Of a stretch of 64,000 bases of DNA, positions 17,778 to 26,960 are shown one piece after another. This DNA is from Lysobacter spongiicola DSM 21749 (GTDB lineage Bacteria > Pseudomonadota > Gammaproteobacteria > Xanthomonadales > Xanthomonadaceae): the NCBI RefSeq assembly GCF_900167055.1, contig NZ_FUXP01000008.1, positions 51,447 through 115,446 on the forward strand, read 5' to 3'. The notes below the pieces were generated by a model. The model was not told where the DNA came from and made no database searches. It was given only the letters and a program-made list of their open reading frames with translations. The stretch's first letter is position 1. Each line of letters opens with the position of its first letter. The position numbers were made by a program, and so were the translations under genes.

Positions 17778-19075
17778 ATGGATGGTCTGGCACGGGTCGC
17801 CTTCGGCCTGTTTGGCTTGTCGGTGCTCATCGGCATCGCGTGGCTGTTCTCCAACCACAAGAAGGCCGTCGACTGGCGCCTCGTCATCACCGGCATCGCG
17901 CTGCAGATAGGTTTCGCCGCGGTGGTGCTGCTCGTTCCGGGCGGCCGCGACGTGTTCGACGCGCTGGGCAACGGCTTCGTGCGCCTGTTGTCGTTCGTCA
18001 ATGCCGGGTCGGAGTTCATATTCGGCGGCCTGATGAACGTGGAGACCTACGGGTTCATCTTCGCGTTCCAGGTGCTGCCGACCATCATCTTCTTCGCCGC
18101 GTTGATGGGCGTGCTCTACCACCTGGGCGTCATGCAGCTGGTCGTGCGCGCCATGGCCTGGGCGATCATGAAGGTGATGCGCGTCTCCGGCGCCGAGACC
18201 ACCAGCGTGTCCGCCAGCGTCTTCATCGGGCAGACCGAGGCGCCGCTGACCGTCCGCCGTATATCAGCAAGATGACCGAGTCCGAGCTGATCACGATGAT
18301 GATCGGCGGCATGGCCCACATCGCCGGCGGCGTACTGGCCGCGTACGTCGGGATGCTCGGCGGCGGCGATCCGGTGCAGCAGGCGTTCTACGCCAAGCAC
18401 CTGCTCGCGGCATCGATCATGGCGGCGCCTGCGACCATGGTGGTGGCCAAGCTCCTGGTTCCGGAAACCGGCACGCCGTTGACCCGCGGCACCATCAAGA
18501 TGGAGGTCGAGAAGACCACCAGCAACGTCATCGATGCCGCCGCGGCGGGCGCGGGCGATGGCCTGAAGCTGGCGCTGAACATCGGCGCGATGCTGCTGGC
18601 CTTCATCGCACTGATCGCGCTGATCAACTGGCCGCTGACCTGGATCGGCGAGGTCACCGGGCTGTCGGCACTGCTGGGCAAGCCGACGGACATGGCGACG
18701 CTGCTGGGCTACGTGCTGTCGCCGGTGGCCTGGCTGATCGGCGTGCCCTGGCAGGATGCGAACACCATCGGCGGGCTGATCGGCGAGAAGATCGTGCTCA
18801 ACGAGTTCGTCGCCTACCTGCACCTCGCGGAAATCGTGAACGGCAATGCCCCGGGCGTCACCCTCACCGACCAGGGCCGCCTGATCGCGACCTATGCCCT
18901 GTGCGGCTTCGCCAACTTCAGCTCGATCGCGATCCAGATCGGCGGCATCGGCGGTCTCGCGCCCGATCGCCGGCAGGACCTGGCACGTTTTGGACTTCGC
19001 GCCGTCCTCGGCGGGACCATCGCGACCCTGATGACCGCGACCATTGCCGGCGTGCTCACCTCCTTCGGCGCCTGA
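17778..19075 (+). pseudogene. nupC: NupC-type nucleoside transporter, frameshifted
   Basis: A concentrative nucleoside transporter in two frames. The first part (17778-18275) runs through [13 protein letters not shown] and then shifts. The second frame resumes with [15 protein letters not shown] and continues to the TGA at 19073-19075. Family members read TVRPYI at the junction, so one C is missing from a CCC run near 18256. Joined, the protein would be about 432 residues and complete. This is either a true loss-of-function deletion or a sequencing error; the rest of the coding sequence is undamaged, which favours a recent event or an error. A ribokinase follows by 15 bases, suggesting a nucleoside/ribose salvage operon. 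Confidence 0.88.
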
Positions 19076-19090
19076 TCGCGGAGATTGCGC

Positions 19091-20038
19091 ATGGGCGTCG
19101 TCGTCATCGGTTCGTTCAACATCGACCATGTGTGGTCGCTGCCGGAGTTGCCGCGTCCTGGCGAGACCCGCTCCGGGACCTACCGCACCGGCCCCGGCGG
19201 CAAGGGCTTCAACCAGGCCACGGCAGCGGCACGTGCCGGCGCGGCGACCACCTTCATCTGCGCGCTGGGGAGTGATGCGGGCGGCACGCTGGCCCGCAGC
19301 CTGGCGACGGGAGATGGCATCGACCTGCGCGCCGAGACCGTCGACGCCCCGACCGGCACGGCCGGGATCTATGTGGACCATGGCGGGCTCAACAGCATCG
19401 TGATCGGCCCCGGCGCCAACGCACACTTGTCGCCACGACACATCCAGGCGCAGACGGATGCGCTCTCGACGGCCGGTGTCGTCCTGGCGCAGATGGAATC
19501 GCCGCTGGATGCGGTCGCGGCCGGTTTCACCGCGGCGAACGCTGCAGGGGCGCTGGCGATGCTCAACCCGGCGCCCGCCGATGCACTGGTGCCGGCGTCC
19601 CTGCTGGCCCGGTGCGACCTGATCACCCCCAATGAATCGGAATTCTGCGCACAGCTCGCGCGCCACTGCGGCGAACACGTAGAGGCCGACGGCCTCGCAG
19701 GCTTGGACGACGATCGCCTCCACGCACTGTGCCGCCGGCTCCTGCCGCACGGCACCGTGGTGATCACCCTGGGGGCGGCGGGCTGCTTCGCATCCCATGC
19801 CGATCCCGGCCGGCACGGCGACGACCTGCCGTTCCGCCGCGTCCCCGCATTCCCGGCACAAGCCATCGACACCACCGGCGCCGGCGATGCATTCAGCGGC
19901 GCCCTCGCCGCGTCGATTGCCGCGGGCGGAGCCCGCTTTTCCGATCATCTCGAATTCGCGTCCCGCTACGCCGGGAAGGCGACGGAAAAGCCGGGCGCCG
20001 CGGAAGCCATGCCCCGGCGCGAAGAACTCGCCGACTGA
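19091..20038 (+). CDS. rbsK: Ribokinase (PfkB family)
   Basis: Phosphorylates D-ribose to ribose-5-phosphate. The protein is 315 residues. The N-terminal PfkB signature region GGKGFNQATAAARAGA and the C-terminal ATP-binding/catalytic motif DTTGAGDAFSGAL (with the catalytic Asp of GAGD) are intact. It lies 15 bases after the nucleoside transporter, so the pair likely imports nucleosides and salvages their ribose. The ATG at 19091 gives the standard VVIGSFNIDHV N terminus. Related sugar or nucleoside kinases are possible, but the motif set fits ribokinase best. Confidence 0.88.
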   Translation: MGVVVIGSFNIDHVWSLPELPRPGETRSGTYRTGPGGKGFNQATAAARAGAATTFICALGSDAGGTLARSLATGDGIDLRAETVDAPTGTAGIYVDHGGLNSIVIGPGANAHLSPRHIQAQTDALSTAGVVLAQMESPLDAVAAGFTAANAAGALAMLNPAPADALVPASLLARCDLITPNESEFCAQLARHCGEHVEADGLAGLDDDRLHALCRRLLPHGTVVITLGAAGCFASHADPGRHGDDLPFRRVPAFPAQAIDTTGAGDAFSGALAASIAAGGARFSDHLEFASRYAGKATEKPGAAEAMPRREELAD

Positions 20039-20117
20039 AGCCCTGCGGCGCCTCGTCTTCCGATCCTTCCGATGGGACTGGTGCAGCCGCGGCGCATGCA
20101 GCTGCGGCCTATGAAGT

Positions 20118-20136
20118 GAGATTGATTCGCATTAAC
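20118..20136. promoter_or_regulatory. Possible Fur box upstream of the TonB-dependent receptor
   Basis: GAGATTGATTCGCATTAAC matches the 19-base Fur consensus at 13 positions and lies 30 bases before the receptor start, a sensible place for iron repression. Confidence 0.6.
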
Positions 20137-20165
20137 ATGCGCCGTCCCCGATCGACGGAATTCCC

Positions 20166-22274
20166 ATGCACCGCCACGTTCCAGCCGTTGCCCTGACCGC
20201 TGTCCTCTTCAGCTCCGCCCTGCACGCACAGCAGGCCACGGACCTCGACAGGGTGGTGGTGTCCGAAAGCACCAGTCGGATCCCGAACTCCGAGGCGGCC
20301 TTGCCGAACACCATCACGGTGATCGACCAGGTGGAGCTCCAACAGCAACTGGCGGTTACCCAGGACCTGTCGCAGGTGCTTGCCAACCTGATCCCGGCGT
20401 TCTCTCCGCCCCGTCAGAAGATGACCAGTTCGGGCGAATCGGTACGCGGTCGCCAGTCGCTGTACATGGTCGACGGCGTGCCGCAGTCGACCCCGTTGCG
20501 TGACGGTGCGCGCGACGCCCACACCATCGACCCCGCGATGATCGAGCGGATCGAAGTGATCCACGGTGCGAACGCGCTGCAGGGTATCGGCGCCTCGGGC
20601 GGCATCATCAACATCATCACCAAGCGCGCCCCCCGCAAGCAGGGCGAAACCTTCCACGAGGTCATCCTCGGCGCCAGCACCGCGATGCCGGGCGAAGAAG
20701 ACGGCACCGGCTACCGCGGCTCCTACCTGTTCGGGAGCAACGCCGGGGCGTGGGACTTCGTCGGCGGTCTGTCCTACGCGCAGGAAGGCCTGTACTACGA
20801 CGCCGAGGGCAACTCGATCGCGCCCGAGCCGGTCCAGGGCGACCTGATGGACGCCAACAGCCGCAACATGTTCGCCAAGGCCGGCTGGGCGATCGACGAC
20901 CAGCGCCGGCTCCAGCTGAGCGCCAACCACTATCGCCTCGAAGGCGAAGGCCACTACGCGGTGGTCGACGGCGACTACCGGCTGGGCATCCCGGCCAGCG
21001 CGACCCCCGGCGACCAGCCGCTGGAGCCACCGCAGAACGAGTCGAGTTCGGCAAGCCTCGATTACCGCGACAACGACCTCGCGGGCGGCCAGTTCCAGGG
21101 CCAACTGTTCTGGACCCGCTTCGAAGGCAGATACGGCAGCAACGCCTATGTCGACTTCTTCAATACCGGCAGCGACGAGATCTGGTACGACCAGTCGCAG
21201 ATCAATGCCGAGAAGCTCGGCGGCAAGTTCACCTGGTCCCGTGGCTGGATCGCCGACCTTCCGCTGCGGCTGACCCTGGGCCTGGACCTGATCCGGGACA
21301 CCACCGAGCAGCGCCAGCTCGCCAGCGGCCTGGGCTGGGTACCGCCGACCACCTACCAGAGCGTCTCGCCGCTGGTGCAGGCCGAGTATCGCCTCGGGCC
21401 GGTGCTGGTTACCGGTGGCGTGCGGCACGAGCGCGCCAAGCTCGACGTCGATGACTTCGTGACCCTGCCGCAGTACGGCACCCAGTTCGTCGAAGGCGGC
21501 AGCCCCGAATTCAGCGAAACCTTGCCGAACCTGGGGGTCGTCTGGGAGGCGGGGAGCGCGCTCAAGTTCTACGCCTCCTACGCAGAGGGCTACAGCGTTG
21601 CCGATATCGGCCGGGTACTGCGCGCGGTCGACGAGCCGGGACAGCGTGTCGAAACGCTGGTGTCGCTGACTCCGGTGATCGCCGACAACCGCGAGATCGG
21701 CCTCGACTACGACGACGGCCGCTGGCTGGTCCACCTGGCCGCTTACCGGTCCGATTCCGACTTCGGTTCGCGGCTGGCGTTCAACACTGCCACCGGCAGC
21801 TACGAGGTCAAGCGCGAGGCCACCGAGATCGAGGGTTTCGAGGGCAGCCTCGGCTTCCAGCTCAACGAGGCCGCGAGGCTGGGCGTCGCCTACGCCGAGG
21901 CTGACGGACGCTACGACAGCAATGCCGACGGCATCCTGGACAGCGACCTGCCCGGCGCGAACATCTCTCCCGACCGCGCGACCGCCTACTGGCAACACCA
22001 GTGGCTGCCGAACCTCTCCACCCGCGTGCAGGCCAGCCATTCGGACGACCGCGAGTTCAAAACGCGCGGCGTGGTCGACAGCCGCTTCAAGGGCTATACC
22101 ACCTTCGATCTGCAGGCCACCGTCGGCCTGCCGGTGGGCACCCTGGCGCTCGGCATCGAAAACCTGTTCGACCGGCAATACATCCACTACAGCTCGCAGG
22201 TCCGACCGAGCGACGAGGATTACTTCGCCGGTCGTGGCCGGGTGTTCAGCGCGAGCTGGTCGCACCGGTTCTAG
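20166..22274 (+). CDS. TonB-dependent outer-membrane receptor (siderophore type)
   Basis: A 702-residue protein with a signal peptide (cleavage likely after ALHAQ). The plug domain spans about residues 45-160 (ESVRGRQSLYMVDGVPQ, VIHGANALQGIGASGGIINIIT). A 22-strand barrel follows and ends in the aromatic SWSHRF typical of outer-membrane export. The protein lacks an N-terminal secretin/STN signalling domain. It should import a ferric siderophore or similar chelate using TonB energy. A putative Fur box lies upstream, and a PepSY membrane protein follows by 9 bases, a common iron-uptake pair. The ligand is not deducible. Confidence 0.93.
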   Translation: MHRHVPAVALTAVLFSSALHAQQATDLDRVVVSESTSRIPNSEAALPNTITVIDQVELQQQLAVTQDLSQVLANLIPAFSPPRQKMTSSGESVRGRQSLYMVDGVPQSTPLRDGARDAHTIDPAMIERIEVIHGANALQGIGASGGIINIITKRAPRKQGETFHEVILGASTAMPGEEDGTGYRGSYLFGSNAGAWDFVGGLSYAQEGLYYDAEGNSIAPEPVQGDLMDANSRNMFAKAGWAIDDQRRLQLSANHYRLEGEGHYAVVDGDYRLGIPASATPGDQPLEPPQNESSSASLDYRDNDLAGGQFQGQLFWTRFEGRYGSNAYVDFFNTGSDEIWYDQSQINAEKLGGKFTWSRGWIADLPLRLTLGLDLIRDTTEQRQLASGLGWVPPTTYQSVSPLVQAEYRLGPVLVTGGVRHERAKLDVDDFVTLPQYGTQFVEGGSPEFSETLPNLGVVWEAGSALKFYASYAEGYSVADIGRVLRAVDEPGQRVETLVSLTPVIADNREIGLDYDDGRWLVHLAAYRSDSDFGSRLAFNTATGSYEVKREATEIEGFEGSLGFQLNEAARLGVAYAEADGRYDSNADGILDSDLPGANISPDRATAYWQHQWLPNLSTRVQASHSDDREFKTRGVVDSRFKGYTTFDLQATVGLPVGTLALGIENLFDRQYIHYSSQVRPSDEDYFAGRGRVFSASWSHRF

Positions 22275-22283
22275 GCAAGGCCG

Positions 22284-23417
22284 ATGGAAACGCGCGCCAG
22301 TCTCCCGGCCGGGCCTGTCACCCCCGGATTCGAAAGCCGGGTGAAGGCCACGTCGCGACGACGCGGCTTGCGCGCCGCGCTGTCCTGGCTGCACCTCTGG
22401 GTGGGGCTCGTGGCCGGGACGGTGTTCTCGCTGGTGGGCCTGTCGGGCAGCGTGCTGGTGTTCCATGACGACCTGCTGCAATGGCAGCACCCTGAACTGG
22501 GCGGCCACGAAGCCCGGGCCGATGGCGACGTGCTGGCCGGCATCCTGCGGCGCTGGACGCCCGAGGGCCTCGGCAGCCTGCACCTGCCCGAGCCAGGCGG
22601 CGTCCCTACCTGGCAGGGCTATTTCGGCGACGGGCGCCGCGGCTACTTCGATCCGGCGAGCGGCGAACTGCTCCTGATGCGCAGCGCCGACAACGACTGG
22701 CTGATGTGGCTGCACGAATTCCACGTCGAACTGCTGGGCGGTGCGCTCGGCGAGGAAGTGCTCGGAGTGGTCGGCTGGATCGCGGTCGGGCTGCTCCTGA
22801 CCGGGTTGTACCTGTGGTGGCCGAAGGCCGGGCGGATGCTCACGCAACTGAAGATGCATCGCGGACCCCCGGTTCGACGCTGGCTGACGTGGCACCGCAG
22901 CAGCGGTGTCCTGTTGCTGCCGCTCCTGCTGCTGGCGACGCTGACCGGGGTCGGGATGATCTACCACGCCGGCTTCCGTGCAGCGCTCACCGGCGCCTTC
23001 GGCGGCGACGGGCCCCCGGCCGCCCCGCAGCGCATGGCCAGCGCCGATGCCCCGGTCGATTGGCCCCGGGTCCTGGATCTCGCCGGCACCGCACTGCCTG
23101 GCGGCCGCCTGACCCGCACCAGTGCACCCGCGCCAGGCAGCGACGTCGTCGCTTTCCGCGCGCGCAACGATGGCGAGTGGCATCCCAACGGCCGCAGCCT
23201 GGTCTACGTCGATCGCGCCGGCACCCGACTGCTGACGGCACACGACGCGACCGCCCAAAAGCCGGGCGCCCGGATGACCGAGGCGATCTATCCGCTGCAC
23301 GTGGGATCGGTCGGCGGCGCCGCCTACAAATGGGCCACAGCCGGTGCAGGCCTGCTGCCGGCATTCCTGCTGGTGACCGGATTCCTGTTCTGGAGGCGTC
23401 GTCGCGGCAAGCGATGA
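22284..23417 (+). CDS. PepSY-associated transmembrane protein (iron uptake associated)
   Basis: A 377-residue inner-membrane protein with four main hydrophobic segments: about residues 33-57, 155-177, 208-232 and 348-368. The layout fits the PepSY_TM family. The first segment is preceded by LSWLHLWVGL, a family hallmark. The last helix is followed by a short basic tail (WRRRRGKR). Members encoded beside TonB receptors are thought to help ferric-siderophore reduction or transfer at the inner membrane. It lies 9 bases after the receptor and is probably co-transcribed. Confidence 0.85.
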   Translation: METRASLPAGPVTPGFESRVKATSRRRGLRAALSWLHLWVGLVAGTVFSLVGLSGSVLVFHDDLLQWQHPELGGHEARADGDVLAGILRRWTPEGLGSLHLPEPGGVPTWQGYFGDGRRGYFDPASGELLLMRSADNDWLMWLHEFHVELLGGALGEEVLGVVGWIAVGLLLTGLYLWWPKAGRMLTQLKMHRGPPVRRWLTWHRSSGVLLLPLLLLATLTGVGMIYHAGFRAALTGAFGGDGPPAAPQRMASADAPVDWPRVLDLAGTALPGGRLTRTSAPAPGSDVVAFRARNDGEWHPNGRSLVYVDRAGTRLLTAHDATAQKPGARMTEAIYPLHVGSVGGAAYKWATAGAGLLPAFLLVTGFLFWRRRRGKR

Positions 23418-23459
23418 CCAGCCCCGGCGGGGCGCCCCCGGCTTCCGTAGAATGCCGCC

Positions 23460-24458
23460 ATGCGCATCGGCCCCCACACCATCGAACCGCGCGTGGTGCT
23501 CGCCCCGATGGCGGGCGTCACCGACAAGCCGTTCCGGGTGCTCTGCAAGCGCCTGGGCGCCGGGCTCTGCGTATCGGAGATGACCACCTCGGATCCGCGC
23601 TTCTGGAATACCGCCAAGTCGCGCCACCGCATGGACCACGCCGGTGAGCCCGCTCCGATCAGCGTGCAGATCGCCGGCACCGTGCCATCGGTGATGGCGG
23701 AGGCGGCGCGGCACAACGTCACGCTGGGTGCCCAGATCATCGACATCAACATGGGTTGCCCGGCGAAGAAGGTCTGCAATGCGTGGGCCGGCTCGGCCCT
23801 GATGCGGGAGCCCGCGCTGGTGGCCCGGATCCTCGAGGCCGTGGTGGCCGCGGTCGACGTGCCGGTCACGCTCAAGATCCGCACCGGCTGGGCAGAGGGC
23901 CACCGCAACGCGCTGGAGATCGCCCGTATCGCCGAAGGCTGCGGGATCGCGGCATTGGCGGTGCATGGCCGCACGCGCGACCAGCAGTACAAGGGCGTGG
24001 CGGAATACGACACCATCGCCGAGGTCAAGGCGGCCCTGTCGATCCCGGTGATGGCCAATGGCGATATCGATTCCCCGCAGAAGGCGGCGGCGGTCCTGCA
24101 GTACACCGGCTGCGATGCCATCCTCGTCGGCCGCGCCGCGCAGGGCCGGCCCTGGATCTTCCGGGAGATCGCCCACTACCTCTCCACCGGGGAGCTCCTG
24201 CCCGAACCGCCGCTGGAAGAAGTGCGCGACATCCTGCTCGGGCACCTGGCGGGCCTGCACGCGTTCTACGGGGAAGAATCCGGCGTCCGCATCGCGCGCA
24301 AGCACCTGGGCTGGTACGCGAAGGACCGGCCGGAAAACGGCGCCTTCCGCGCCGTGGTGAACCGCGCGGAATCGGCCGGTGAACAGATGCTGCTGACGCG
24401 CCGCTACTTCGACGCGTTGATCGCGGGCGAACCGCCGGCGCTGTCGGCCGCTGCCTGA
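23460..24458 (+). CDS. dusB: tRNA-dihydrouridine synthase B
   Basis: Flavin-dependent reduction of uridine to dihydrouridine in the D-loop of tRNAs. The protein is 332 residues, the normal length. The opening LAPMAGVTDKPFR, the catalytic cysteine region INMGCPAKKVCN and the FMN-binding GRAAQGRPWIF are all present. In many gammaproteobacteria fis follows dusB; here it does not, and the 3' end overlaps the convergent YdjM-like gene by 55 bases. Confidence 0.95.
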   Translation: MRIGPHTIEPRVVLAPMAGVTDKPFRVLCKRLGAGLCVSEMTTSDPRFWNTAKSRHRMDHAGEPAPISVQIAGTVPSVMAEAARHNVTLGAQIIDINMGCPAKKVCNAWAGSALMREPALVARILEAVVAAVDVPVTLKIRTGWAEGHRNALEIARIAEGCGIAALAVHGRTRDQQYKGVAEYDTIAEVKAALSIPVMANGDIDSPQKAAAVLQYTGCDAILVGRAAQGRPWIFREIAHYLSTGELLPEPPLEEVRDILLGHLAGLHAFYGEESGVRIARKHLGWYAKDRPENGAFRAVVNRAESAGEQMLLTRRYFDALIAGEPPALSAAA

Positions 24459-25477
24459 GCGGTCGGGCGCGCGGGCTCCGGCGTCCAGATCCGCCGCCAC
24501 ATCGCCGCCAACCGGTCGCTGGCCTCCCACGGCCACTCCATCTGGGTCGGGGCCACTTCCCGCCAGGCCGAGCCATCGTGCTCGGCCACCACGAAGCGGA
24601 ACGAATAGTCCGGCTCCGCGCCCATCCTGAGGTCGCTCAGCACCAGCAGTCCATCGCGGCGTTCGGCTTTCATGAAGCCGCGGTTGAACCAGCGCAGGCG
24701 CCGCACCGCCGGATAGTCGAAGACCTCGCCGAGGGCCTGCACGTCGGAGGGATATTCACGGAACCGCATCGGCCCCTCGTCGGCCACCAGCGAGCGCTCG
24801 CCCTCGACGAAGCCCTCCGGCGTCATCGCCACCACCCGCCACAGCAGGATGTTGAACGGCATGGGGACGGAGAACCTCGGTGCGTCCTGCAGGTTCAACG
24901 CGGCCAGGGAGCGCTCCGCCTCCCGCTCCACCTGGAACTTCGCCAGCTGCGAAGCCCCCAGGTAGAGGGTGCTCGCCGCCAGCCCCGCCAGTAGTGCCTG
25001 CCTGCCCCAGCGCCGCTCGCGCGCCAACCAGGCGGCGACGCAACCCAGCAACAGCCAGACCGTGTAGAGCGGATCGATGATGAAGACGCTCGACCACATC
25101 ACGGGCTTGGCCGAAAACGGCCACAGCAGCTGGGTGCCGTAGACGGTGAAGGCGTCCAGCAGGGGGTGTGTGAGCAGGGCGAGCTGGATCGCCCAGAACC
25201 AGCGCGCGGGGGACTCGGCGACCCGCTTGCCGCGGCTGCGGCACCACGCCCAGATCGCCCACGCAAGGAACGGCAGCACCAGCAGCGAATGGCTGACGCC
25301 CCGGTGCCAGGTCATGCGGTCGATCGGGTCGTCGGTCAACAGGCTGATGGGGATGACGTCGAGGTCGGGCAGCGTCCCCAACGCCGCCCCGGCGAGCAAG
25401 GCGGCGCGTCGATGGCCGGCGGGCGCGATGGCGGCGGCTACGGCGCCTCCAAGCAGTATCTGGGACAGGGAATCCAT
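24404..25477 (-). CDS. YdjM-family membrane-bound metal-dependent hydrolase
   Basis: A 357-residue membrane protein. It starts [17 protein letters not shown], has several hydrophobic segments, and carries the family motif with histidines and aspartates ([10 protein letters not shown] and [11 protein letters not shown]), taken as metal ligands. The C-terminal half is a soluble, possibly periplasmic domain. YdjM-like proteins are inner-membrane hydrolases of unknown substrate. Its last 55 bases overlap the 3' end of convergent dusB. Confidence 0.85.
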   Translation of the reverse strand: MDSLSQILLGGAVAAAIAPAGHRRAALLAGAALGTLPDLDVIPISLLTDDPIDRMTWHRGVSHSLLVLPFLAWAIWAWCRSRGKRVAESPARWFWAIQLALLTHPLLDAFTVYGTQLLWPFSAKPVMWSSVFIIDPLYTVWLLLGCVAAWLARERRWGRQALLAGLAASTLYLGASQLAKFQVEREAERSLAALNLQDAPRFSVPMPFNILLWRVVAMTPEGFVEGERSLVADEGPMRFREYPSDVQALGEVFDYPAVRRLRWFNRGFMKAERRDGLLVLSDLRMGAEPDYSFRFVVAEHDGSAWREVAPTQMEWPWEASDRLAAMWRRIWTPEPARPTAQAAADSAGGSPAINASK

Positions 25478-25610
25478 CGGCGCATGCTACCCGCGCCGCC
25501 ACCACGTCGGCATGTGCTGCTTGTCCCGGAAAACGTCTTGACCGTGAACACACCCTGGCGGCTGCACAATCCGGCCTGCACGTTGCTGTATCATGCGTGC
25601 CCATCCTTTT

Positions 25611-25628
25611 ATCCGAATGCAAGGATAT
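25611..25628 (+). promoter_or_regulatory. Candidate regulatory motif in the metK leader
   Basis: ATCCGAATGCAAGGATAT lies just before the metK start and includes its Shine-Dalgarno-like AAGGA. With the preceding ATCCTT (25603-25608) it can fold as an ATCCTT/AAGGAT hairpin. A similar string, ATCCCGATGAAGCGATAT, precedes metF (31417-31434). It could be a shared operator of the methionine cycle; no regulator is identified. Confidence 0.35.
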
Positions 25629-25635
25629 AGCCTCG

Positions 25636-26868
25636 ATGTCCAGCTATCTCTTCACCTCCGAATCCGTTTCCGAAGGCCACCCCGACAAGATCGCCGACCA
25701 GATCTCCGATGCCGTCCTGGACGCGATCCTGGCCCAGGACAAGCGGGCGCGGGTCGCCTGCGAGACCATGGTGAAGACCGGTGCGGCCATCGTCGCCGGT
25801 GAGATCACCACCAACGCGTGGGTCGATATCGAGGATCTCGCCCGCCGGGTGATCAACGACATCGGCTACAACCGTTCAGACGTCGGCTTCGACGGCCATA
25901 CCTGCGCGATCATCAACATGATCGGCAAGCAGTCGCTCGACATCGCCGCCGGCGTCGATGGCAGCCTGAAGAAGCAGAAGAAGCCGGAGGAGCAAGGCGC
26001 CGGCGACCAGGGCCTGATGTTCGGCTACGCCTGCAACGAGGCGCCGGAGTTCATGCCTGCGCCCATCTACTACAGCCACCGGCTGGTCGAGCAGCAGGCG
26101 AAGATCCGCAAGAAGAAGAATTCGCCCCTGCCCTGGCTGCGCCCCGATGCGAAGTCGCAGGTCACCCTGCGCTACGACAGCGACAACCGCATCGTCGGCA
26201 TCGACGCCGTCGTCCTGTCGACCCAGCACGATCCGGGCGTGAAGCAGAAGGACCTGGTCGAGGCGGTGCGCGAGCACATCCTGCGCCCGGTGCTGCCCAA
26301 GGGCTGGCTGGATTCGCTGCCCAAGAACAAGGTGCACATCAACCCGACCGGCATCTTCGTGGTCGGTGGACCCGTGGGCGACTGCGGCCTCACCGGTCGC
26401 AAGATCATCGTCGACACCTACGGCGGCATGGCCCGCCATGGTGGTGGTGCGTTCTCGGGCAAGGACCCGTCCAAGGTCGACCGCTCGGCCGCCTACGCCG
26501 CGCGGTACGTGGCCAAGAATGTCGTGGCCGCCGGCCTGGCCGACAAGTGCGAAGTGCAGCTCAGCTACGCCATCGGCGTGGCCGAGCCGACCTCCGTGTC
26601 CGTCACCACCTTCGGCACCGGCCGGCTGCCGGATGAAAAGATCGAGAAGCTGATCCGCAAGCACTTCGACCTGCGCCCGTACGGCATCGTCAAGATGCTC
26701 GACCTGATCCATCCGGTGTACCAGGCCACCGCGGCGTACGGGCACTTCGGGCGCAAGCCGAAGGAGATCAGCTACACCGATTCCGCCGGCGTGTCGCACC
26801 AGGCCACGGCTTTCTCCTGGGAGAAGGTCGATCGCGCGGACGAGCTGCGCAAGGCCGCCAAGCTGTAA
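25636..26868 (+). CDS. metK: S-adenosylmethionine synthetase
   Basis: Makes S-adenosylmethionine from ATP and methionine. About 410 residues. The substrate-binding [16 protein letters not shown] is at the N terminus, and the catalytic/phosphate loop region [19 protein letters not shown] is intact. The ATG at 25636 gives [18 protein letters not shown], the standard start. Together with ahcY and metF downstream it forms a loose methionine-cycle cluster. A strong terminator follows the stop. Confidence 0.97.
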   Translation: MSSYLFTSESVSEGHPDKIADQISDAVLDAILAQDKRARVACETMVKTGAAIVAGEITTNAWVDIEDLARRVINDIGYNRSDVGFDGHTCAIINMIGKQSLDIAAGVDGSLKKQKKPEEQGAGDQGLMFGYACNEAPEFMPAPIYYSHRLVEQQAKIRKKKNSPLPWLRPDAKSQVTLRYDSDNRIVGIDAVVLSTQHDPGVKQKDLVEAVREHILRPVLPKGWLDSLPKNKVHINPTGIFVVGGPVGDCGLTGRKIIVDTYGGMARHGGGAFSGKDPSKVDRSAAYAARYVAKNVVAAGLADKCEVQLSYAIGVAEPTSVSVTTFGTGRLPDEKIEKLIRKHFDLRPYGIVKMLDLIHPVYQATAAYGHFGRKPKEISYTDSAGVSHQATAFSWEKVDRADELRKAAKL

Positions 26869-26913
26869 ACGGGGAACCCGGCAGCTCCGAACCTGCCCCG
26901 CTCCACCCCGAAG

Positions 26914-26945
26914 AAAAAGGGCCGCGATTGCGGCCCTTTTTTTGT
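26914..26945. terminator. Bidirectional terminator between metK and the S9 peptidase gene
   Basis: AAAAGGGCCGC / GCGGCCCTTTT around a GATT loop, with an A run on one side and a T run on the other. It can end both metK (plus) and the convergent peptidase gene (minus). Confidence 0.92.
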
Positions 26946-26960
26946 TTGACCCCGTGCCTG

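Noticed and set aside
20109..24536. A 1475-codon open frame on the minus strand
   Set aside because: It lies antisense to the TonB receptor, PepSY protein and dusB, has no domain and an Arg/Gly/Ala-rich composition; long antisense frames are expected at this GC content.
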